A stretch of 28,439 nt of DNA from NCBI GenBank assembly GCA_902495085.1, contig CABUWA010000008.1, positions 1 to 28,439 on the forward strand, given 5' to 3'. How positions within the stretch are numbered: the first letter of the stretch is position 1; each line of letters starts with the position of its first letter. The stretch is from an uncultured Collinsella sp. GTDB taxonomy: Bacteria > Actinomycetota > Coriobacteriia > Coriobacteriales > Coriobacteriaceae. Both the position numbers and the translations under genes were made by a program. Below are positions 1-6,361 of the stretch, piece after piece. The notes below the pieces were generated by a model that saw only the letters and a list, made by a program, of their open reading frames with translations, was not told where the DNA came from and made no database searches.

Positions 1-43
1 CGCGTGCAAGCTCCGATGCATCCATGTTCGCGCTCTGTGCCAT
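1..43 (-). CDS. Start of an unidentified minus-strand gene (partial)
   Basis: An ATG on the minus strand at 43-41 is preceded, five bases upstream, by the strong purine-rich site AGAGGGG. The frame stays open to the window edge and reads MAQSANMDASELAR. Only 14 codons are visible, so no family can be assigned. If real, it is divergent from the two-component system that starts at 336, and the palindrome at 86-127 would lie between the two. The call rests on the ribosome binding site and the open frame only; chance is a real alternative. Confidence 0.4.
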   Translation of the reverse strand, partial: MAQSANMDASELAR

Positions 44-85
44 CAAGGCCCCTCTCTTTTGGCGAATCTTGGGGCTTTAGTATGA

Positions 86-127
86 CACCTAGGTTTACAG
101 CTGACAAGACAGCTGTAAAGCCAGGTG
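86..127. repeat. 18-nt-arm inverted repeat upstream of the LytTR system
   Basis: Two arms of 18 nt (86-103 and 110-127) are reverse complements except for three central positions. The inner ten bases, TTTACAGCTG and CAGCTGTAAA, pair perfectly around a 6-nt spacer. ACAGCTG occurs at 97 and again at 109, loosely like the ACAGTT core of LytTR/AgrA binding sites, but the 12-bp period does not match the usual 21-bp repeat. No T-run follows, so a terminator is unlikely. An operator for the divergent genes is the best guess. Confidence 0.5.
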
Positions 128-335
128 TAAAGTTGGAATAAAGATTCAATCTTGGGGCGGGTCCATTTTCGAACTGGCAAGCTGAGGATAGCTGAGCTCT
201 CGATGGCGCAGGAGGCATCTTTCGCCACCGCAATACCGCTTGGCGCGAGTTGCACGCCGTGGGGCGCAAACGGTCCGCACCCCCGCAAGCGGCGCGTACC
301 CGATGTGGCAAAATCGAACTACTTAAGGGGGCCGA

Positions 336-1058
336 ATGCTCAAGATTATTGCCTGCGACGATGATGTCGCTTTTCTAGATAGACTGCACCGGATGATCGA
401 CCGTTGGTCGACCGAGACGGGCACGGCGGTCGATGTTGCGCTCGTCACACGCGGCGAGGACCTGCTGGCCCGCCATGCCGCATCGCGCGCCGACATCATT
501 CTGCTCGACATGATCATGCCGCTCGTCAACGGCATGGACACCGCACGCGAACTGCGCCAGGCCGACACCGCCGTGCGCCTGGTGTTCCTCACCTCGTCGC
601 CCGAGTTCGCGCTGGAATCCTACGAGGTCCGCGCCTTCGACTATCTGCTCAAGCCCGTGACTTACGAACGCCTGGCGCAGTTACTCGACGAGCTTTCGAG
701 CATGCGCCCGGCGGCAACCGACGAGCTCGTGATCAAAACTTCCTTTGGCTACCACGCCCTGCGCCTGTCCGACATCGAATATGCCGAAGCGCGCAACAAG
801 CACGTGGTCTTCCACCTGCGCGACGGACGCGATATCGAGGCACTCGAGTCATTCCGCAGCGTCGAGGACCGTTTGGTGCAAAATGCCACCTTCTTTAAAT
901 GCCACCGCAGCTACCAGGTCAACCTGCGCAATATCGATCACTTTGACCGCACGGACATCGTCATGCGCTCGGGCGCGTGCATCCCGCTTTCGCGCAGCTG
1001 CAAGCAGGGATTCCAAGACGCCTACTTTGCGGCGCGCTTTGAGGGTGGGAGACACTGA
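336..1058 (+). CDS. LytTR-family response regulator
   Basis: This 240-aa protein has an N-terminal receiver domain (about residues 1-120). It shows the acidic triad D8-D10, phosphoacceptor D58 in ILLDMIMP, T86 in FLTSS and K106 in LLKPV. A LytTR DNA-binding domain (about 130-238) includes the typical FKCHRSYQVNL segment. Proteins of this AgrA/VirR class are phosphorylated by GHKL kinases and bind direct repeats upstream of target promoters. The ATG at 336 follows a GGGGG Shine-Dalgarno sequence. Its stop codon overlaps the start of the kinase gene (TGATG), so the pair is translationally coupled. The signal sensed cannot be read from the sequence; no autoinducing-peptide gene is visible beside it. 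Confidence 0.93.
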   Translation: MLKIIACDDDVAFLDRLHRMIDRWSTETGTAVDVALVTRGEDLLARHAASRADIILLDMIMPLVNGMDTARELRQADTAVRLVFLTSSPEFALESYEVRAFDYLLKPVTYERLAQLLDELSSMRPAATDELVIKTSFGYHALRLSDIEYAEARNKHVVFHLRDGRDIEALESFRSVEDRLVQNATFFKCHRSYQVNLRNIDHFDRTDIVMRSGACIPLSRSCKQGFQDAYFAARFEGGRH

Positions 1059-2335
1059 TGGTCTCCTCGGTCGAAATGGTCCTTTGGGCAATCCACCACG
1101 CCACGACGCTGCTCTTTGGCGTCTTTGCCTCGGCGGCGCTGTGCGGTGTCGAGATCAACCGGCGTCATGCGCTTGAACTGGTGGTCGTTACCATTCTGAC
1201 CGGCACCGCCTTCTCAATCGCCAATGTCGTTGGCGGCGAACTATTTGCCCGACAGGTTTATCCACTTGCCGTGCACCTGCCGCTTATCGTCTACCTGTGT
1301 GCGCGCTACCGCCTGAGCCCGCTGCTTGCCGCGCTCGGCATTACGAGTGCTTATCTGAGCTGCCAGTTCAGCAATTGGATGGGCATCGCCGCCTTTGCCG
1401 CAACCGATTCGCAGATCGCGTACTATCTGGCGCGTATCGCGACCACACTCGCCGTCTTTGCCGTCCTGTTGCATTGGGCCGGCGACATCGGTCCGCGCTT
1501 GGCGATTAAAAGCACCACCGAGCTGGGCATCCTTTTAATCCTGCCGCTCGTCTATTACGTCTTTGACTATGCCACCAACGTCTACACCGCGCTGTTCCAC
1601 TCGGGCTCGGTGGTGACGGTTGAGTTTTTGGCATTTGCGCTCTGTGCCTTCTATCTTATGTTTCTTGCCGTTTACCTGCGCGAATACGAAGAAAAGGAAA
1701 CCGCCGAGCGAGAGCGTTGGATGCTCGAGACCCGCGACAGCGCCGCCATCAAAGAGCTCGAGGCTTGGCGTCAATCTGGGCGCGAGCTGTCGATTCTTCG
1801 CCACGATATGCGCCACTTCCTACGCGGCCTGGCCGCTTTAATTGAGGAGGGCCACACCGACGAGGCGCTCAAACGCATCGACGAACTCTGCGAAGCCAGC
1901 GACCGCACCGCCGTACGCCGCTTCTGTGCCAACGAGACCGTAAACATCGCGCTTTCGTCATTTAACTCGGATATCAATAGAAACGGCATTACCGCCAACC
2001 TGCGCGCCGCCGTACCCGAAACCATCCACGTAGGTGACGCCGACCTGTTTAGCGTGCTCTCAAATGCCTTGGAAAACGCTATCACCGCCGCAAGCGCCGC
2101 ACCCCAAGGAAAGCGATTCGTCGACTTTGACCTGCGATTAGAGGACAGCCAGCTGCTGCTGTTAGTTTCCAACACGTTTGACCGCGCGCCGCGCATGGTC
2201 GACGGCATGCCCGTGACCCGGCATGCGGGCCACGGCTTTGGCACCAAGAGCATCAAACTTGCCGTGGAGCGCATGAACGGCAACTGTCAGTTCCGCATTA
2301 ACGGCGATCGGTTTGAGCTGCGCGCTGTGATGTAA
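1058..2335 (+). CDS. GHKL sensor histidine kinase, AgrC/NatK-like
   Basis: This 425-aa protein has about six hydrophobic membrane segments in residues 5-205. A short coiled linker (210-240) leads to a dimerisation helix with phospho-acceptor H249 in LRHDMRH. A GHKL ATPase domain follows, with an N-box at NALENAI (336-342) and a glycine-rich GHGFGTKSI lid near the end. The architecture matches AgrC/ComD-type kinases that partner LytTR regulators. The start overlaps the regulator stop. No large extracellular domain is present, so sensing is probably by the membrane segments themselves. Targets and ligand are unknown. Confidence 0.92.
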   Translation: MVSSVEMVLWAIHHATTLLFGVFASAALCGVEINRRHALELVVVTILTGTAFSIANVVGGELFARQVYPLAVHLPLIVYLCARYRLSPLLAALGITSAYLSCQFSNWMGIAAFAATDSQIAYYLARIATTLAVFAVLLHWAGDIGPRLAIKSTTELGILLILPLVYYVFDYATNVYTALFHSGSVVTVEFLAFALCAFYLMFLAVYLREYEEKETAERERWMLETRDSAAIKELEAWRQSGRELSILRHDMRHFLRGLAALIEEGHTDEALKRIDELCEASDRTAVRRFCANETVNIALSSFNSDINRNGITANLRAAVPETIHVGDADLFSVLSNALENAITAASAAPQGKRFVDFDLRLEDSQLLLLVSNTFDRAPRMVDGMPVTRHAGHGFGTKSIKLAVERMNGNCQFRINGDRFELRAVM

Positions 2336-2409
2336 GGGCGCGGGCGCGACGGATTTGCGTTCCGCGGGTACGGCTCGCCCGCTCGGGGTCGTTTGTCGAC
2401 GCGGGCTCG

Positions 2410-2985
2410 CTACAGCGGGGCGGCCGCCGGAGTCAGCTGCTTGATGTAGGCCCACATGCGCTGCTTAGCGGCCTTGTCAGTGAGCGCCGCCTCAAAACCG
2501 TCGAGCGCGAGCACGCGGCGGCCCTGCACATGAGCGACCAGGCCGGGCTTGAGCATGGCGGTGTCGAAGTCATCGATCGCCACGAGCATATCGGCGTAGG
2601 TCTCGCGCATGGCGTCAGCCGCGTTGTTGTCGAGCAGTAGCACCGCCTCGGGGTCCAAAGCCTCAAGCGCCTCACGGAACAGCTCGCACGGCAGAGTCTC
2701 GCCCACCGCGACCGCTCCGTCACCCACGCCGGCGACGCTTGCCAGCACGCAAAAATCCTCGGGCGCGTAGCCGATGGCCCCAAGCGCCTTGCGCAACGCC
2801 GCGCCATCCGGGCCGGCGGCAAGCTCGCCACCCGAACGCTCGGCCTCGTCCAGATCGCCTTTGACCAGCACGATCGGCGAGCACGCGTTGCCCGCGATAC
2901 GCACGCCACGACCCGCGAGCGATGCGAGCTCCTGCTCGGTCGCCTGGGCGATGGCTTCTTTTTTCTGGCTTTGTGACGTGGGCAT
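2410..2985 (-). CDS. Conserved-looking hypothetical protein, 191 aa
   Basis: The chosen ATG at 2985 has GGAGAG five to six bases upstream; an alternative in-frame start at 3015 adds ten residues but lacks such a site. The product is acidic, alanine-rich and soluble with no signal peptide or membrane segment. It begins MPTSQSQKKEAIAQATEQEL and shows a run of alternating beta and alpha segments, including EALDPEAVLLLDNNAADAM and GRRVLALDGFEAAL. I do not recognise a catalytic motif. Codon use resembles the GC-rich core genes. It is divergent from trxA across about 135 bp. Confidence 0.75.
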   Translation of the reverse strand: MPTSQSQKKEAIAQATEQELASLAGRGVRIAGNACSPIVLVKGDLDEAERSGGELAAGPDGAALRKALGAIGYAPEDFCVLASVAGVGDGAVAVGETLPCELFREALEALDPEAVLLLDNNAADAMRETYADMLVAIDDFDTAMLKPGLVAHVQGRRVLALDGFEAALTDKAAKQRMWAYIKQLTPAAAPL

Positions 2986-3025
2986 GCGCTCTCCAATCGT
3001 TTGCGTGCCCACCATTATATAAAAG

Positions 3026-3058
3026 AGCCGCCCACGAGTGGTTGCTTTGCGGGCGGCT
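3026..3058 (-). promoter_or_regulatory. Hairpin in the divergent 2985/trxA intergenic region
   Basis: Eight-base arms AGCCGCCC (3026-3033) and GGGCGGCT (3051-3058) form a GC-rich stem. On the minus strand it is followed by CTTTTATATAA, so it resembles a terminator or attenuator ahead of the minus-strand gene at 2985. It could equally lie in the trxA leader on the plus strand. The function is open. Confidence 0.4.
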
Positions 3059-3121
3059 GGGTATAAGCACGGTCGTACTGAGTTTTACGCGGCCGAGCCG
3101 CGTCGCATTATGGAGGTCACC

Positions 3122-3442
3122 ATGGCTGACATTAATCAGATTACCCCCGAGAACTTCGATTCCATCGTTAACGACAGCCTGCCCGTGCTGGTTGATTTTT
3201 GGGCACCGTGGTGCGGGCCCTGTCGATCCCTCTCGCCCATCGTTGACGAGGTTGCCGATGAGCTGGCGGGCAAGCTTGCCGTTGCCAAATGCAACGTCGA
3301 CGACAACCAGGACCTGGCCATGAAGTTTGGCGTCATGAGCATCCCCACGCTGGTTGTCTTTAAGAACGGCGAGGAAATTGACCGCTCCGTTGGCGCGCTG
3401 CCCAAGGCCAGGCTGCAGGCGCTGCTTGAGAAGCATCTGTAA
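3122..3442 (+). CDS. trxA: Thioredoxin
   Basis: This 106-aa protein has the redox motif WCGPC (W30-C34) in DFWAPWCGPC and the cis-proline loop SIPT. It has the full beta-alpha fold of bacterial thioredoxins and their usual length of 105-110 aa. It reduces protein disulfides in the cytoplasm using electrons from thioredoxin reductase, which is not in this window. The frame is open from 3038, but GGAGGT sits five bases before the ATG at 3122, which fixes the start. A strong hairpin terminator follows at 3553. Confidence 0.96.
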   Translation: MADINQITPENFDSIVNDSLPVLVDFWAPWCGPCRSLSPIVDEVADELAGKLAVAKCNVDDNQDLAMKFGVMSIPTLVVFKNGEEIDRSVGALPKARLQALLEKHL

Positions 3443-3552
3443 TACGCCGGTCATGTGCTGCCGTCCATGAGCAGTTTTGCGCCGCTCACCGGAGAGCCGG
3501 GCGCTGCGCCCGCGACCACGGATAGTATGGTAGTCACAAACAGCCCCCAGTG

Positions 3553-3590
3553 AACGGGTGCGGGTCAGACAGACTCGCACCCGTTTTCTT
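3553..3590 (+). terminator. Rho-independent terminator downstream of trxA
   Basis: A 14-bp stem pairs 3553-3566 with 3572-3585 (one G-T pair; outer ten bases AACGGGTGCG/CGCACCCGTT are perfect), with loop AGACA, and TTTTCTT follows. The T-tract is on the plus strand, so it ends trxA transcription. It lies 110 bp after the stop. It also separates trxA from the convergent operon ending at 3620. Confidence 0.85.
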
Positions 3591-3619
3591 CATTTGCCTA
3601 GTCTTTGCCACAAGTTTTG

Positions 3620-4648
3620 TTATGGATTTAAAAACTCAGATCCGATAGCACGTTCGTAAGACTGGATCGTTTCGGCATTTGCCCTCTCGATATCATTAAG
3701 CGGTGATGTCATCGCATCAAATTCCTCAGGCGAGTATATGCCTTCATACCAATCCTTATTGTCGAAATACTCTTGAATCTTCTCATTCTTGAACTTGCGA
3801 CCATGGCGTGCATATATTTCATTTCTTGCCAAGCAAAGCTCCCATGTGCTCATGCCCATTTCTTTAATCTCCGCCTCGGTATAACGCCGTGAGTCGCTTT
3901 CAGAAAGTAAGTAACCGTCTACCGTCGAACTCTTCGCATCACAGTAATAGGAAAAGCTATCCATAACCTTATGTGATTGATCATCAATATATGACACGAC
4001 AACCGTACGGCTATCACCCGAATCGCTACCGAGCGTCGACCGATATGCGAGCTTGCAAACTCCGTCCGAACCAACTACAACACTCCGGGGGTTAGTCGAA
4101 GCCTGCTCACCGTTCGTACCCGCTTCTTTCAGGGACCAATTCTCCGGCTTCGACAACCCCTCTGTCGAAGAGCCGGTCACCTTGACATTCACCACCATCT
4201 CTGGAAACCCGGCGGAGTTATTTGATACCACTATTAATTCAGTTGCGCCCTCGTCGTCGGCCTCGTCCTTTTCATCTGAGTTTTCCGACTCAAACTCATC
4301 GGCGTCCGATTTATACATCGTATGCTGATAGGTTTGAGTGAATTCTGGTGATGAGTGCCCGCCCCCGAATCGATTCCAAACATAAAAGCCGCCAACAATG
4401 ATGGCGGCCACCAGGCCAATTATCACGATTTTATTTGAATCGAATCCGCCAATTAACCCAATTACTCTTTTACCTAGTTCGTTGCCAGAATCCTCCGCCG
4501 CTGCCCTCCCCTTCGCATTATCCTTGACATCGAATGACATCCGCTCATTCTCTGTGGTCGACCGACCCACGTCAGAAGATACTTTCGCAGCACAAAAGGG
4601 GCAGTAAACTGTCCCCTCTTCTATCTCTGCGTTACATTTGGGACACTT
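3620..4648 (-). CDS. Zinc-ribbon, single-TM protein with C-terminal YARHG domain
   Basis: The GTG at 4648 is preferred: GGGGAG lies just upstream and translation then opens directly into the zinc ribbon. A TTG at 4666 would add six residues. Of 342 aa, residues 1-20 hold a CPKC...CPFC zinc ribbon. About 74-91 form one membrane helix, 105-135 are very acidic, a beta-rich region follows, and YARHG sits at 279-283 in a C-terminal YARHG domain. That family is typically extracytoplasmic and seen in cell-surface proteins. Predicted topology is ribbon inside, YARHG outside. It is last in the chaperone-FtsK operon, 26 bp after the amidase gene. Function unknown. Confidence 0.85.
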   Translation of the reverse strand, partial: KCPKCNAEIEEGTVYCPFCAAKVSSDVGRSTTENERMSFDVKDNAKGRAAAEDSGNELGKRVIGLIGGFDSNKIVIIGLVAAIIVGGFYVWNRFGGGHSSPEFTQTYQHTMYKSDADEFESENSDEKDEADDEGATELIVVSNNSAGFPEMVVNVKVTGSSTEGLSKPENWSLKEAGTNGEQASTNPRSVVVGSDGVCKLAYRSTLGSDSGDSRTVVVSYIDDQSHKVMDSFSYYCDAKSSTVDGYLLSESDSRRYTEAEIKEMGMSTWELCLARNEIYARHGRKFKNEKIQEYFDNKDWYEGIYSPEEFDAMTSPLNDIERANAETIQSYERAIGSEFLNP

Positions 4649-4674
4649 CACTGTCTCCCCTTTCAATCCGTCTT

Positions 4675-5508
4675 TTAGCCATCAACATGACGTCGATATT
4701 CTTGATAGTTCGACAGATATGATGAGAATTCCGCCGATGTATCCGAATTTCCCGTCCGCCACGCCTTGTGGTCGATAATCTGGCTCTTGAACCCGTAATA
4801 TTCATCGATATACGCGATTAGACCGTCGACAGCGATAAGCTGCTCTTCGGGATAATCACCCGACCCTCCAACATGAACCATCTCAATCCCAACGGAATAA
4901 GAGTTCATGCCGTAATCGGGGTAACTTCCCCCTATCGGTAACGTTCCGACCTTGTCATCTCTCGAATCATCGATTGTTCCATACTGCTCGTTCTTCCCAG
5001 CATCGCCAAAACCGGCATGGTGCGCGATTTGATCGAGAGGCACACATTGAACGATCGACCCATCTTTTCCAACAACAAAATGAGCCGCTACCTTATTGCC
5101 GTTGGACTCCCACCAATCGATGACACTTTCAGGGGAAGAATCGCCCTCCGTATCGTGCAAAACGATGTACTTCTGAAACTCAGGACCCTTAGGCCCATGC
5201 GCCAAGTCGGCGTAGTACCGTTCTTGAATGCTTGGCTGAAATTCCGAGCTCCCATCGATGGACGAAGAGCGAGATTCGTCTTGCTCTACAACCCCTGAAA
5301 CCGTGTCAACAACTCTCGCATTGCAGATATCAAGCACATCTCCAACACCATCTGCATAAGCCGCCAGCACGCAATTGCTTCCGCTGGATTTCACGACCTT
5401 TCTCACGCCAATACGACCGACCAGAACAATTCCCAAGCCGAACAAGAAAACGGCAAGCGCGGAGACGAGCCCCCGCGCCACCCATAAACGCCTAGAGCGA
5501 GCTTGCAT
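4675..5508 (-). CDS. Membrane-anchored N-acetylmuramoyl-L-alanine amidase (Amidase_2/PGRP fold)
   Basis: A 277-aa protein counted from the ATG at 5508, which overlaps the end of the upstream small gene by 17 bp. An ATG at 5523 and a GTG at 5481 are alternatives, so the start is uncertain. A short basic N-terminus precedes a membrane helix (about 13-34). A linker leads to an Amidase_2 domain with H118 in IVLHDTEG, H163/H164 in QIAHHAG, E209 in VGIEMV and H247 in IIDHKAWR, matching the expected zinc ligands and catalytic glutamate. Enzymes of this fold cut the amide bond between muramic acid and the stem peptide. The domain should face the wall. In this operon it could open peptidoglycan locally for export. 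Confidence 0.88.
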   Translation of the reverse strand: MQARSRRLWVARGLVSALAVFLFGLGIVLVGRIGVRKVVKSSGSNCVLAAYADGVGDVLDICNARVVDTVSGVVEQDESRSSSIDGSSEFQPSIQERYYADLAHGPKGPEFQKYIVLHDTEGDSSPESVIDWWESNGNKVAAHFVVGKDGSIVQCVPLDQIAHHAGFGDAGKNEQYGTIDDSRDDKVGTLPIGGSYPDYGMNSYSVGIEMVHVGGSGDYPEEQLIAVDGLIAYIDEYYGFKSQIIDHKAWRTGNSDTSAEFSSYLSNYQEYRRHVDG

Positions 5509-5755
5509 ACGTGCTGACCACATCGCATGCCGTACTGATAAGGCCACCCGCCTCGAGCAGCTTTGCCGCCGCCGCTCCAAGCTGCCCAACCGCCTCATTT
5601 TGAGCGGTCGAATTTGTTCCTTCCATTGCCGCGTTAAGCATGTCGTGCAGTGAATCGAGATCGTCCGCCACCGTGACGCACACACCTCGCTGCGTCTCCA
5701 TCTTCGACACCAACGCGTTCAGCTCTGCAACGAGCTGACCGATGTTCTGACTCAT
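5492..5755 (-). CDS. Small helical protein of WXG100/ESAT-6-like size and plan
   Basis: This 87-aa, cysteine-poor protein is predicted to be two helices (about 3-40 and 52-85) joined by a turn with MEG at 44-46, where WXG100 proteins carry W-x-G. The ATG at 5755 follows AAAGGA. Length, helical hairpin plan, lack of a signal peptide and linkage to an FtsK/SpoIIIE ATPase gene fit a type VII-like substrate. The missing tryptophan makes family membership uncertain. It ends in VSTYASSL with no clear C-terminal YxxxD/E export signal. It overlaps the amidase gene. It could instead be a structural partner of the helical protein encoded just upstream. Confidence 0.8.
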   Translation of the reverse strand: MSQNIGQLVAELNALVSKMETQRGVCVTVADDLDSLHDMLNAAMEGTNSTAQNEAVGQLGAAAAKLLEAGGLISTACDVVSTYASSL

Positions 5756-5773
5756 TTCTGTTCCTTTCCGTTG

Positions 5774-6361
5774 TCACAACAACCCAAATAGCACATTCGC
5801 AATAAGCGAAATTACCCCAATACAGCACGCGCATAGAACCGCCGCCTGAGAAAGGCAGCCGCCTTTCGACTCCTCGGCTTTAACGGGAAGAGGATCCGGC
5901 ATCGCCTTCTCTTCTTCCACCAGAAGACGCTTCCGGTCAAGAGCCGCCCGTCGAGCATCCAGTGCATTTGAAGATCGCTGACTCAACTCGTTCACAGACG
6001 TATCTTTTTCAATCATCTCGATATAGCAATCGATTTTCTTGATAAGCCCTGATAACGAAGAGGCAAGCTCGGCAGCGTCTTCATTCGACGCAATCGGTCT
6101 TACCATGTTCGGAAGCGCAGCGCCGACGTCCTTCGCGTGACTCCCCGCAAGTCGTTTAGACAATTGCGAAAAAGCCTCCTGCGCTTGATGCGCCAGGCGA
6201 TCTATCTCCGCTTTCTTTTTGCCCGCCATGTTCCTCGCAGAGGTCGACTCCCGATCACAACGATCGCACTCCTGCTTAACAAGCTGGGCGGTCGACGCCT
6301 CCGATTTCAGAAATCGTTCTGCTTCGGACAGATACCTTTCGTACAAATCATCCCTGCTCAT
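5774..6361 (-). CDS. Tail-anchored helical (coiled-coil) protein
   Basis: A 195-aa protein whose ATG at 6361 follows a very strong GGAGGAGGGG site; it overlaps the FtsK-like gene by 14 bp. Residues 1-165 are charged and almost entirely helical, with coiled-coil character around 10-75 and 110-160. They include a CDRCDRES segment whose two cysteines might bind metal. A proline-containing linker precedes one C-terminal hydrophobic helix (about 172-195, VLCACCIGVISLIANVLFGLL-like), so the bulk should be cytoplasmic. I recognise no family. Position suggests a membrane adaptor between the ATPase and the exported or wall-acting components. Confidence 0.82.
   Translation of the reverse strand: MSRDDLYERYLSEAERFLKSEASTAQLVKQECDRCDRESTSARNMAGKKKAEIDRLAHQAQEAFSQLSKRLAGSHAKDVGAALPNMVRPIASNEDAAELASSLSGLIKKIDCYIEMIEKDTSVNELSQRSSNALDARRAALDRKRLLVEEEKAMPDPLPVKAEESKGGCLSQAAVLCACCIGVISLIANVLFGLL

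Noticed and set aside
43..288. An 81-aa minus-strand frame over the upstream region
   Set aside because: It runs through the dyad and has no ribosome binding site or recognisable domain.
2720..3580. A 286-aa minus-strand frame across trxA
   Set aside because: It is antisense to trxA and the terminator, with no family features.
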